A DNA stretch of 64,000 nt, taken from contig NZ_JAHDTF010000004.1 of the NCBI RefSeq assembly GCF_018531465.1, positions 62,001-126,000 on the forward strand. Reading direction: 5' to 3'. Shown piece after piece: positions 1-7,165 of the stretch. The notes beneath the pieces are model-generated. The model searched no databases, was not told the DNA's origin, and was given only the letters and a program-made list of their open reading frames with translations. A program made the translations under genes and the position numbers. The first letter of the stretch is position 1; every line of letters begins with the position of its first letter. This DNA is from Sphaerisporangium fuscum (GTDB lineage: Bacteria > Actinomycetota > Actinomycetes > Streptosporangiales > Streptosporangiaceae).

Positions 1-50
1 GCAGGACGATCGTTCGCCTCTCGATGAGGTGTCCGCGGCGGTTCACCGAG

Positions 51-110
51 TTGCCCGCCGTACGGCGGCGCCGGATTCGCCGTACCACCTCTCGCCGACG
101 CGGCGCCGAC
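51..110. repeat. Dispersed intergenic palindromic repeat, copy A
   Basis: This is a 60-bp G+C-rich block in a gene-free stretch downstream of the L,D-transpeptidase gene. It begins TTGCCCGCCGTACGGCGGCG and ends CGCGGCGCCGAC, so it contains the self-complementary octamer CGGCGCCG twice. Closely related blocks lie at 4259-4320, 51570-51629 and, shorter, at 21108-21150, always between genes. Nothing else is recognisable in 1-228 except a partial copy of the downstream gene end at 165-200. Confidence 0.7.
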
Positions 111-164
111 AAGAAGGCACTGAACCTGGGCGGGGAGAAGGAGCCGGCGTCGTGTTGAGGTTCC

Positions 165-257
165 TCGGGGCGGTCGCTTGGTGATGGTGATCAGGGTGGT
201 CTGGTGTTGATGGGGTGCTTCGGGGCGGTCACTTCGTGATGATGATCAAGGTGCCCA
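165..257. repeat. Partial tandem duplication of the transpeptidase 3' end
   Basis: The segment 220-257, which spans the stop codon and last codons of the L,D-transpeptidase gene, is repeated imperfectly at 165-200. Both copies start TCGGGGCGGTC and continue with a TGATGrTGATCArGGTG-like string. The offset is 55 bp. The outer copy is not part of any gene I recognise and looks like a remnant of a local duplication. Confidence 0.55.
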
Positions 258-1074
258 GTGGGATGCGGGAGAGGGCGTTGAGTGCCTCCTGCGGTATGCG
301 GACGCAGCCGTGGGACACCGCGTGGCCGAAGACGCTCTTGTCCGGCCAGCCGTGCAGGCCCACCGTGGCAGGGCCGCCGTCGTAGGACTGCAGCGCGTCC
401 GAGTGCATGCCGAGCGGCAGGATGATCGGGCTGTAGGTGACCTCGGGCGGAGTCAGGGAGGCGAGGAGGAAGGTGCGGCCGACCGGGGTCGGCGTCTCCT
501 TCGTGCCGATGGCGACACGCCAGGATCCCGTCTCCTTGCCGTCCTTGAGGAGGGTGAGGCGTCGCGCGCTGAGGTCGATGTGTACCTCGTACGGGCTGTG
601 GGACTCCTTCGTCTTGCCGTCGCCGGTGTGGATCCAGCCTGTGGAGCCGTTGGGACGGCTGGGCAGGAGCACCCGGGCCCACTCCGGCCGGGTCTCGATC
701 ACCGGCAGCCAGGTGGGGTTGTCCAACTGGGTGGTCGGTACGACCGCGATGGCCGGGCCGCCGGGTTCGGTGTAGACGACCTTGGCGGTGCGCGGATGGA
801 GGACCAGTCCGTCACTGCCGGCGAACGGCGGCGAGTCCAGCCCGGCTTTCGTGATCTTGGTCCAGGTGGTCGTACGGGGAAGGGCCGCGAGCTGCTTGGC
901 GGTGAGTTTGACGGGCTTGATGGGCTTGGCCGGCGCGGCCGCGGGCGGCTTGGCCAGTTCGCGGTCCACCTTCCTGTTGGTGAACACGACGAGGATCGCG
1001 AGGCCCGCGATCAGTGCGGCGAGCGCCGCGACGATGGTGAAGGTGGTGGCTGTGGGTCGGCGACGAACGAACAT
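229..1074 (-). CDS. L,D-transpeptidase (YkuD domain), membrane-anchored
   Basis: A 281-residue protein likely to make 3-3 (meso-DAP) cross-links in peptidoglycan outside the membrane. A short basic N-terminus is followed by one hydrophobic segment at about residues 11-31, which acts as a signal anchor. The C-terminal YkuD domain, from about residue 160, carries the family signature HGW...SHGCVR near the end, with the catalytic cysteine at about 257. The length is normal for actinomycete single-domain enzymes. The ATG has a G-rich but not perfect ribosome site. The gene stands alone; the segment 1075-1525 upstream holds no other gene I can support. The family assignment is firm, the precise physiological substrate is not visible. 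Confidence 0.93.
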   Translation of the reverse strand: MFVRRRPTATTFTIVAALAALIAGLAILVVFTNRKVDRELAKPPAAAPAKPIKPVKLTAKQLAALPRTTTWTKITKAGLDSPPFAGSDGLVLHPRTAKVVYTEPGGPAIAVVPTTQLDNPTWLPVIETRPEWARVLLPSRPNGSTGWIHTGDGKTKESHSPYEVHIDLSARRLTLLKDGKETGSWRVAIGTKETPTPVGRTFLLASLTPPEVTYSPIILPLGMHSDALQSYDGGPATVGLHGWPDKSVFGHAVSHGCVRIPQEALNALSRIPLGTLIIITK

Positions 1075-1525
1075 GGGACCCCCGGAAGTACTGGCTGATG
1101 CGTGTCGCGGTCGGAGGGGTGGTAGAGGTCGGCCAAGTGGTTCGAGGGATGATCATCGGGTGGGCAGGGCGAAGCGGAGGGGACGGGGCCGGCCTGCCTG
1201 TGACGGATGAGCGGGTGGTTCAGCGTTCCAGGACGGCAGCTGTGGCGGCGGCGTGCCAGGGCGACAGCAGTACCGCGTTCACCGAGCACGTCGGAAACGT
1301 TCGGCTTGAGGTGGGCGGGGGAGTGCCGGGGCCGGTTGAGGCCCGGGGCGGCGTGGCGGCAGGAGGCCGGCCGTGGCGGCCGGTCCTGGCGGGCGCGAGG
1401 AGTTGGTGCGGGGGGAGGATCCGGCTCCGCTTCTGGTGGCGAGAGCCGGGAGTGCCGCGATCGCCGTCGTCAGGATCGGCGGCGCCGGCCGCCCTGCTTC
1501 AGGGCGTCGAGCACACGTGATCCTG

Positions 1526-1562
1526 ACGGGCCCGCCCGCAACGGACGGATGGGCGGGCCCGT
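1526..1562. terminator. Hairpin terminator after the Ig-like/His-rich protein gene
   Basis: ACGGGCCCGCCC and its exact complement GGGCGGGCCCGT form a perfect 12-bp stem around a 13-nt loop. It lies 21 bp past the stop codon of the leftward gene that ends at 1583. There is no T tract, as is usual in very G+C-rich actinomycetes. Confidence 0.7.
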
Positions 1563-1582
1563 GGCGATGCCGGAGCAGCTGA

Positions 1583-2698
1583 TCAACCTGTCACGGCGAA
1601 GTGCTTCACGACCGGCTTCGGCTTGACGTAGTGCTTCTTCTTGTGGTGGTAGTACGGCTTCTCGTGGTGCTCGTAGTGCTCCGGGTACCAGTGGTGGCGC
1701 CGGTGGTCCCAGTAGCCGTGGTGGTGGCCGCCGCCGTGGCTGTGGCTGCCCTCGATGTGGCGACGCTGGGCGTTGTTGATGACGGTGAAGAAGTCGTTGT
1801 TGCGGTGCCACCACTCGTTGCACCGCCGACGGAGGTCGTCCCGACGCTCGTGCTCGCTGTCGCCGAGTTCCTCGTTGTTGTGGTGGTGCCGGAAGTGGCG
1901 GCAGCGACGGGCGAGGTCGTCGTCCTCGTCATCGTCGTCGTTGTCGTCGTGGCTGAAGACCGGCTGGCTGCTCTCGTCGTCTTCCTTCTCGTCGTCGTCC
2001 TTCTTGACGCCGTCCTTCTTGGCCTGCTTCTTCTTCTCCTCCTCCTTCTTCACCCAGTCGTCGTGCTTCTTCTTCTCCTCGTCGGCCTTCTTCTTCCAGT
2101 CCTCGTGCTTCTTCTTCTCTTCCTCCTCCTTCTTCAGCCACTCGTCGTGCTTCTTCTTCTCCTCGTCGGCCTTCTTCTTCCAGTCCTCGTCCTTGTTCTC
2201 GACCGTCTGGACGACGGGCGCGGAGGTGCTGCCGGAGAAGGAGGCCGGGATGCCCGGCTGGAACTCCGCGGTGATGGAGTGGCTCCCGGGCGTCAGGCTG
2301 GAGGTCGAGAAGGTCGCCTGGCCGGTTCCTTCGAGGGCGGTGGTGCCGAGCGTCCTCGTCCCTTCGCGGAAGACCACCGAGCCGGTGGGCAGGATCGTCG
2401 TGCCGTTGGGTACCACCGTGGCGACGAACGTGACGGACTCGCCGACACGGGATGGGTTCGGGGCTCCGGTGAGCGTGGTGGTGGTCATGAAGGCGACCCG
2501 CCGCACGGTGACGGCGAATCCCGGCTTGACGGGCGCGCCCGGAAGCAGGGTCGCGGCCTTCACCTGCGCGACCATCGCGTGCGCGCTGCCCGGAGCCGCG
2601 AGGAGTACGCCCATGGCGAGAGCGCCCGTGAGACCTGCCGTGAGGCATGAACGACCGACATTACGTTGTAGAGACCGATGGTGACCGACGTCTATCAT
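1583..2698 (-). CDS. Secreted protein: Ig-like domain, charged helical repeats, His-rich tail
   Basis: The start is the ATG at 2698, preceded on the minus strand by AAAGGACCG; it gives 371 residues with a signal peptide at 1-41 (cleavage after AHA). An Ig-like beta-sandwich of the Big_3_5 type spans about 72-167. Residues 171-225 hold two nearly identical 27-28-residue repeats beginning EDWKKKADEEKKKH, with the alternating Lys/Glu blocks of a single-alpha-helix or coiled rod. An acidic stretch (about 233-261) follows, then a His/Tyr/Trp-rich tail (about 264-356) able to bind metal ions or polyanions. No LPXTG signal or C-terminal membrane segment is seen, so anchoring is unclear. I do not recognise the whole architecture. 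A role as an envelope spacer or metal-binding surface protein is inference. Confidence 0.82.
   Translation of the reverse strand: MIDVGHHRSLQRNVGRSCLTAGLTGALAMGVLLAAPGSAHAMVAQVKAATLLPGAPVKPGFAVTVRRVAFMTTTTLTGAPNPSRVGESVTFVATVVPNGTTILPTGSVVFREGTRTLGTTALEGTGQATFSTSSLTPGSHSITAEFQPGIPASFSGSTSAPVVQTVENKDEDWKKKADEEKKKHDEWLKKEEEEKKKHEDWKKKADEEKKKHDDWVKKEEEKKKQAKKDGVKKDDDEKEDDESSQPVFSHDDNDDDDEDDDLARRCRHFRHHHNNEELGDSEHERRDDLRRRCNEWWHRNNDFFTVINNAQRRHIEGSHSHGGGHHHGYWDHRRHHWYPEHYEHHEKPYYHHKKKHYVKPKPVVKHFAVTG
2024..2188 (-). repeat. Tandem 84/81-bp repeat coding for the charged helix
   Basis: Two in-frame units, 2105-2188 and 2024-2104, encode 28 and 27 residues that differ at only a few positions (for example DEWL against DDWV, and one missing Glu). 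The near identity indicates a recent internal duplication of the rod segment. Confidence 0.8.
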
Positions 2699-3255
2699 TA
2701 AAGCGGTCCTTTTCTTTTTGCAGTTCAAGGTAAAGGAGCACCTCGATGCTGGCGCACCTGCATGACAGACACTACTCATCGTCCGCCTCAATACCGTTGT
2801 CCGACATGCGGGAGATTCGCGTAACCGGCGAGTTAATTGCAAAAAATATAAGGTGACTACTTAGTGGTTTGTCGTGATAAATCGGGCCGGAGGGGACGGG
2901 GTGTGTCGGCCGTGAAGTCCCTGTTTGTGCTGGTGGGGCGGGGTGTCTGGTCTGTGAGGCTCCGTGTCCGGGTTGGTCGGGTTCGCTGGGCCGACTTCGG
3001 CCCCGGTGGGCGTGTCGCGGTCTGATTCGCATCGCGGTTCAGGGGGGATTGCCGCTTTATTCGGCAACCGCCGAAGATGGGGGATCGATGGGCTTGAAAG
3101 GTGTATGCGCGCTTAGTGGATTAGGTGCGAATTGGGGGGTAAGCGTATTTTCCGGGGGAATCTACGCGTCGGTGAACCGCGGCATTCCTGCCGAGGCGGC
3201 GGACGGCGAGGGGTGGCTCTGATCGCTCCGGGCGGGGCGGGGATAGGGTTCCGGC
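2699..3255. other. Divergent intergenic region with AT-rich island
   Basis: A 557-bp gene-free stretch between divergent genes. Its most striking part is an AT-rich island at about 2825-2885 containing TTAATTGCAAAAAATATAAG, far from the surrounding base composition. It lies about 130-180 bp upstream of the secreted-protein gene, so that transcript could have a long 5' leader. I looked for a c-di-AMP riboswitch, common upstream of actinomycete wall genes, and could not fit one. No promoter for the rightward gene at 3256 is obvious. Confidence 0.4.
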
Positions 3256-4233
3256 ATGTTCGCCGTAACGTGCACACGTACCGATCCCGACAACCCTCTC
3301 GCCGGGCTCACGCTCGGCGAGCATCCCGAGCCGAAGCTCCCCGACGGGTGGACCACGGTGACCGTCAAGGCCGCGGCCCTCAACCATCACGACCTCTGGA
3401 CGCTGAAGGGCGTCGGCATCCGCCAGGACCGCCTGCCGATCGTCCTCGGCTGTGACGCGGCGGGGGTCGACGAGGACGGCAACGAGGTCATCGTCCACTC
3501 CGTCATCGGCACGCCGGTTCAGGGGGACGAGACCCTCGACCCCAAGCGATCGCTGCTGTCGGAGGTTCACGACGGCACGTTCGCCGAGAAGGTGGGGGTG
3601 CCGCGGGGGAACCTCGTTCCCAAGCCGGCCGCGCTGTCGTTCGAGGAGGCGGCGTGCCTGCCGACGGCGTGGCTGACCGCGTACCGCATGCTCTTCGAGA
3701 AGGCGGGACTGGAGCCCGGGTCGACCGTACTGGTCCAGGGGGCCGGGGGTGGGGTGGCCACCGCGCTCATCGCCCTCGGGCGGGCGGGCGGCTACCGCGT
3801 CTGGGCGACGAGCCGGTCGGAGGAGAAGCGGGCGCGTGCGCTCGAACTCGGCGCCGACCAGGCGTTCGCGCCGGGGGCCAGGCTTCCCGAGCGGGTGGAC
3901 GCCGTCATGGAGACCGTGGGGCAGGCCACCTGGGATCATTCGCTGAAGTCACTGCGGCCGGGCGGAAGGATCGTGGTCTCCGGCGCCACGAGCGGAGCGG
4001 TCCCTCCCGCCGACCTGAACCGGGTCTTCTTCCTGCAGCTGTCGGTGGTGGGTTCCACGATGGGGACGCGTGACCAGCTCGGCCGGCTCGCCACGTTCCT
4101 CGAGCAGACGGGCGTACGTCCAGTGATAGACCGGGTGATGCCGCTGACCCAGGCCGCCGACGGGTTCGCGGCGATGCACGAGGGCGAGATCTTCGGCAAG
4201 ATCGTCTTCACCGAGCCGGCCGCCGGCCGCTGA
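3256..4233 (+). CDS. Zinc-free MDR-family quinone oxidoreductase-like protein
   Basis: A 325-residue member of the medium-chain dehydrogenase/reductase superfamily, of the quinone-oxidoreductase/enoyl-reductase type. The N-terminal GroES-like fold contains NHHDLWTLKGVG and the GCDAAGV turn. The NAD(P)-binding Rossmann half contains VLVQGAGGGVATALIALG at about residue 160. The structural-zinc cysteine cluster of true alcohol dehydrogenases is absent, so NADPH-linked reduction of quinones or enones is the likely chemistry; the substrate is unknown. ATG start. It stands alone, with a large divergent region upstream and a repeat-rich non-coding stretch downstream. Confidence 0.88.
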   Translation: MFAVTCTRTDPDNPLAGLTLGEHPEPKLPDGWTTVTVKAAALNHHDLWTLKGVGIRQDRLPIVLGCDAAGVDEDGNEVIVHSVIGTPVQGDETLDPKRSLLSEVHDGTFAEKVGVPRGNLVPKPAALSFEEAACLPTAWLTAYRMLFEKAGLEPGSTVLVQGAGGGVATALIALGRAGGYRVWATSRSEEKRARALELGADQAFAPGARLPERVDAVMETVGQATWDHSLKSLRPGGRIVVSGATSGAVPPADLNRVFFLQLSVVGSTMGTRDQLGRLATFLEQTGVRPVIDRVMPLTQAADGFAAMHEGEIFGKIVFTEPAAGR

Positions 4234-4258
4234 GCCTCGCCTCACCCGAATACCGGCG

Positions 4259-4320
4259 CCGCCCGCCGTAGGACGGCGCCGGTACCGCCGTACCCCCGTC
4301 TCGCCGACGCGGCGCCGGAT
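4259..4320. repeat. Dispersed intergenic palindromic repeat, copy B
   Basis: This copy matches copy A over its length (CGCCCGCCGTA, then CGGCGCCGG, then CTCGCCGACGCGGCGCCG). It begins about 25 bp after the stop codon of the MDR gene, a position where it could also fold as a transcription terminator. Confidence 0.7.
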
Positions 4321-4383
4321 GGGGGCGGGGGTGGAGGCGCTGCCCGGAGGGGTGGCCGGTCGGCGGCCCTGGTCCTCGGTCTC

Positions 4384-4575
4384 GCGGTCGTGGTGCCGGG
4401 CTGGGGTGTTGCTGGACGGAGGGCCTGTTCCTGACGTGCGGTCATGGTGCCGGGCTGGGGTGTTGCTGGACGGAGGGCCTGTTCCTGACGTGCGGTCGTG
4501 GTGCCGGGCTGGGGGGGTGTTGCCGGACGGAGGGCCTTGTTTCTGGCCTGCGGTCACGGTGTCGGGTGTTGCCCG
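4384..4575. repeat. 54-bp tandem repeat, three units plus a degenerate fourth
   Basis: Units start at 4384, 4438 and 4492 and share GCGGTCrTGGTGCCGGGCTG at the left and GGACGGAGGGCCTG further on. A degenerate fourth unit starts near 4550. The region is strongly G-biased on the plus strand. No gene with a credible start or product covers it, so I regard the repeat as non-coding. Confidence 0.75.
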
Positions 4576-4863
4576 GCGAGGTGGCTGGTTGGTGGAACTG
4601 GTTCTCTTGCGTCACTCGCGGCGTGGGGATGGGGGGCGCTGGGGCGGGTGGCGGTGTTCGAGGGCGGGGGGGTGACCTGGCCTGGCGTTGGCGGGCCGAG
4701 GGGTGGGGGAGCGTGGTGGAAGGTCGCTAATGGGCGATGAGGCGGGCGGGGGTTGTCAGGAGATCGTCCAGGGCCGGCGGAAGGGCGGCCGTCCGCCGCT
4801 TCCACGCCGAGGTCGCCGGTCGCGGCCGGTGGGCGGAGCGTGTCGGCTCGGCTTTCGGAGGGG

Positions 4864-5262
4864 TCACGGGTGTCGGCTCGGCTTCTGGTGGGGCAGAGGC
4901 TTCGGCTCGGCTTCCGAGGAAGGCAGGGGTGTCGGCTTGGCTTCCGAAGAAGGCAGGGGAGTCGGCTTGGCTTCCGAAGAAGGCAGGGGAGTCGGCTCGA
5001 CTTCCGAAGAAGGCAGAGGCTTCGGAAGGGGCAGGCGTGTCTGCTCGCCTTCCGAAGGGGGCTCGGCTTCCGAAGGAGGCAGGGGTTTCGGAAGGGGCAG
5101 GCGGGTCTGCTCGCCTTCCGAAGGGGGCTCGGACTTCGGAGAGGGGAGGAGGTTCGGTTTGGTTTCTGGTGGGGTGGGGGGTGTCTGCTCGGCTGCCGGC
5201 GCGGGGCGGGGGTGGGGCAGTCTGAGCAGGGGTGGGCGGAGGCCGCCGTAGAGGGTCATCAT
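4864..5262 (-). CDS. Possible proline-rich repeat protein coupled to PadR gene
   Basis: An open frame of 132 codons whose ATG overlaps the TGA of the PadR gene by four bases, the usual mark of translational coupling. The product is rich in Pro, Ser, Glu and Lys. It is mostly made of 10-residue units of the type PTPLPSSEAK and two copies of a PPSEGEQTRLPLPKP segment. It has no recognisable domain, signal peptide or membrane segment. The neighbouring DNA to the left carries other G-rich tandem repeats, so the frame could be an accident of low-complexity DNA. The overlap favours a real gene, the composition argues against; I leave it as possible. Confidence 0.3.
   Translation of the reverse strand: MMTLYGGLRPPLLRLPHPRPAPAAEQTPPTPPETKPNLLPSPKSEPPSEGEQTRLPLPKPLPPSEAEPPSEGEQTRLPLPKPLPSSEVEPTPLPSSEAKPTPLPSSEAKPTPLPSSEAEPKPLPHQKPSRHP
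4890..5150. repeat. 30-bp tandem repeats
   Basis: Multiple units of about 30 bp share CTTCCGAAGAAGGCAGGGG. Two longer blocks repeat GGAAGGGGCAGGCG followed by TCTGCTCGCCTTCCGAAG. The spacing is a multiple of three, so the array also reads as decapeptide repeats on the minus strand. Confidence 0.7.
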
Positions 5263-6014
5263 CGCAGGGCCGAGCGGATGCGGACGGCGGCCTCGTACAG
5301 GGCGTCATGAGCGGCCGCGAGGGCCTCCTCGGTGACCGCGGACGTGGCCGCGGCCGTGCGGATCTCCTCCACGAACTCGGCCAGCATCTGCCCGAGCGCC
5401 TCGTCGCGGTCGCGGGAGCCGTGGCCCTGCCAGCTGCCGCCCCACATACCGCGCATCCAGTCGTGCTTCCAGCGCTCGGTCTCTTCCTTCCACTTGCGCT
5501 TCTGGCGCTGGAACTCCTGCTTCTGCTCCTGCCAGGCCTGCTTCTGCTCGCGCCAGGCGCGGCGGTAGTCCTCGCCGGCGGCGCGGTGGCTCTCCCTCGC
5601 CTGGTGGCGCTCGTCCGCCTCGGTGTGGCGGACGTCGCGGGCCATCTGGGTGAGCTCCTCGCGCAGTGAGCGCACCGTGTCGCGTACGTCCTCCTTGACC
5701 TCGCGCGCGATGTCGCGGACCGACTGCGAGATCTCCTGTTCGAGATCGGCGAGCTCGTCCGCACGGGCGGCCAGCTCCGCGCGGCCCTTCTCGGTGATCG
5801 TGAAGACCTTCTTGCCCTCCACCACCTCGTGGGTCACCAGGCCTTCCTCCTCCAGCCGGGCGAGGCGAGGGTAGATCGTGCCGGGTGAGGGGGAGTACAC
5901 GCCGAGGAAGCGGTCCTGCAGGAGACGGATCACCTCGTAGCCGTGCCGTGGGCTCTCCTCCAGCAGTTTGAGCAGGTACAGCCGTAGCCGTCCGTGGGCG
6001 AAAACCGGGCTCAC
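5259..6014 (-). CDS. PadR-family transcriptional regulator with long coiled coil
   Basis: A 251-residue regulator with a PadR winged helix at about residues 8-85 (LYLLKLLEESPRHGYEVI, then GTIYPRLARLEEEGLV). A long, highly charged region follows, with a Glu/Gln/Arg-rich helix at about 140-190 (WREQKQAWQEQKQEFQ). This is longer than the usual two-helix PadR dimerisation arm and probably forms an extended coiled coil. The GTG start overlaps the stop of the DUF4097 gene by four bases, so the two are co-translated. PadR proteins usually repress their own operon; the inverted repeat at 6845-6892 upstream of the operon is a likely target. The effector is unknown. Confidence 0.93.
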   Translation of the reverse strand: MSPVFAHGRLRLYLLKLLEESPRHGYEVIRLLQDRFLGVYSPSPGTIYPRLARLEEEGLVTHEVVEGKKVFTITEKGRAELAARADELADLEQEISQSVRDIAREVKEDVRDTVRSLREELTQMARDVRHTEADERHQARESHRAAGEDYRRAWREQKQAWQEQKQEFQRQKRKWKEETERWKHDWMRGMWGGSWQGHGSRDRDEALGQMLAEFVEEIRTAAATSAVTEEALAAAHDALYEAAVRIRSALR

Positions 6015-6805
6015 TGTTCTCTCCTCAGAAGCGTCACGTCAGCCGAGATGGTGGTGGCGGACAGGCTCGCCATGCCGCCGCCGATCCGGCCGACCACTGC
6101 CTTGGCTCCCGGCCGCGTGGAGGTGTCGAGGCCGGGGAAGGAGGTGCGCACCCGGCCGGACGTCGAGTGCAGCGACACGTCGGTGTCGACCGAGTGCGGC
6201 AGGCGTACGACGATGGCGCCGGACACGCTGTGCAGGGTGACGTGCCCGGTGGGCGGGAGCTCCAGGTCGGCGGTGATACGACCGGACACGGTGTTGGCCC
6301 GGAGCCGGCGCGGGGTGCCGCCCGCGACGGTGAACTCCCCGGCCACACTGGTGAAGGAGAGGTCACCGGCCAGCCCTCGGCTCTCGAGGGCGCCGGACAC
6401 CGTCTCGGCCTCGACCTCGCCGCTCACCCCGTCGAGGACGATCTCGCCGGAGACGCTCTTGACGCTGGTGCGGTTCTCGAACCCGGCGACGACCGCCGAG
6501 GCGGAGATCACGCCGGCCTGCACGGGGCAGTCCTTCGGCACCGTCAGTGTCAGCGTGGTGGCCCGGCTGCCCGGGCGCAGCCAGCCGAGGATGCCGTCCC
6601 AGGTGAGGTCCTTGTACGCGACGGTGAGCCGGCCGTTCTCGTCCTGCTCCACCAGCAGCGGTGGTGTCCCGATGTCCGTCACCTCCAGGCACGGCGGGCC
6701 CTCGCTCGCCAGGACGGCGAGGCGTCCCGCCACGATGCGCACGCTCAGGGCGCTCACGGAGTCGAACGTCAGCTGCTCGGGTTTCTCGATCGTCCACGTC
6801 GGCAT
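6011..6805 (-). CDS. DUF4097-family beta-repeat protein
   Basis: The chosen ATG at 6805 (MPTWTIEKPEQLTFDSVSA) has GAAGGGCGG upstream and gives 264 residues; an earlier in-frame codon lacks a ribosome site. The protein is built of repeating short beta strands such as VSGEIVLDGVSGEVEAETVSG, the parallel beta-solenoid pattern of DUF4097/adhesin-like proteins. No signal peptide or membrane helix is visible, so it is probably cytoplasmic. In actinomycetes this family is often encoded next to a PadR or histidine-kinase regulator. Here it is the first gene of an operon with PadR, overlapping it by four bases. The biochemical role is unknown. Confidence 0.88.
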   Translation of the reverse strand: MPTWTIEKPEQLTFDSVSALSVRIVAGRLAVLASEGPPCLEVTDIGTPPLLVEQDENGRLTVAYKDLTWDGILGWLRPGSRATTLTLTVPKDCPVQAGVISASAVVAGFENRTSVKSVSGEIVLDGVSGEVEAETVSGALESRGLAGDLSFTSVAGEFTVAGGTPRRLRANTVSGRITADLELPPTGHVTLHSVSGAIVVRLPHSVDTDVSLHSTSGRVRTSFPGLDTSTRPGAKAVVGRIGGGMASLSATTISADVTLLRREQ

Positions 6806-6844
6806 GGCCCCGCCCTTCGATGGCTGTCCTTGGCACACCTTTCA

Positions 6845-6892
6845 CAGACACGATATATCGCGTACGACCAAAGTCAAGATGTATCGCGTCTG
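6845..6892. promoter_or_regulatory. Candidate PadR operator upstream of DUF4097-padR
   Basis: CAGACACGATA at 6845-6855 is mirrored by TATCGCGTCTG at 6882-6892 with one mismatch. CGATATATCG at 6851-6860 is itself a perfect palindrome. This AT-rich dyad lies 40-90 bp upstream of the DUF4097 start and resembles the TATCG-containing palindromes bound by PadR regulators in related actinomycetes. Assignment to this PadR is inference. Confidence 0.6.
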
Positions 6893-6912
6893 TCCGAGTG
6901 AAGGAGGTGCGG

Positions 6913-7089
6913 TCAGTCGTCCTCGTCGTCCAGACGGGCCAGCCACGTGGCCAGGCGCTCCACGGGCGTCTCGAACTCGGGGTTCAGGTCGACGAACTCG
7001 CGCAGGCGCTCTGCCAGCCAGACGATGCCGACCTCCTCGTCGCCGCGCCGCTCGACAAGCTCCTCGATACCCCTGTCGGTGAAATACAT
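6913..7089 (-). CDS. DUF6104 family small protein
   Basis: A 58-residue acidic protein starting MYFTDRGIEELVERRGDEEV and ending in Asp/Glu residues. The pattern, including WLAERLREFVDLNPEFE and VERLATWLARLDDEDD, matches the small DUF6104 family conserved across filamentous actinomycetes. The ATG at 7089 has GGAG five bases upstream and gives the family's usual N-terminus; an upstream in-frame start would add 14 atypical residues. It lies directly downstream of kgd on the same strand but beyond a strong terminator, so it probably has its own promoter or relies on read-through. The function is unknown. Confidence 0.85.
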   Translation of the reverse strand: MYFTDRGIEELVERRGDEEVGIVWLAERLREFVDLNPEFETPVERLATWLARLDDEDD

Positions 7090-7119
7090 CGCAACTCCAT
7101 GACATGCAGGACATATGAC

Positions 7120-7153
7120 GAAGTCCCCCACAGAACCGCCTGTGGGGGACTTC
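7120..7153. terminator. Strong terminator downstream of kgd
   Basis: GAAGTCCCCCACAG and CTGTGGGGGACTTC form a perfect 14-bp stem with a 6-nt loop, 13 bp after the kgd stop codon. It is among the clearest hairpins in the window. Confidence 0.88.
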
Positions 7154-7165
7154 CTTACTACGGCA

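Noticed and set aside
2699..3255. c-di-AMP riboswitch before the secreted wall-type protein
   Set aside because: The region does not show the conserved core of that riboswitch; only an AT-rich island and a long leader can be supported.
3949..4557. A 202-codon minus-strand frame including the 54-bp repeats
   Set aside because: Most of it lies antisense to the MDR oxidoreductase gene, it has no ribosome site, and its repeats are explained by the tandem DNA array.
4890..5150. CRISPR array
   Set aside because: The 30-bp units are contiguous and similar throughout, with no unique spacers of constant length, and no cas gene is nearby.
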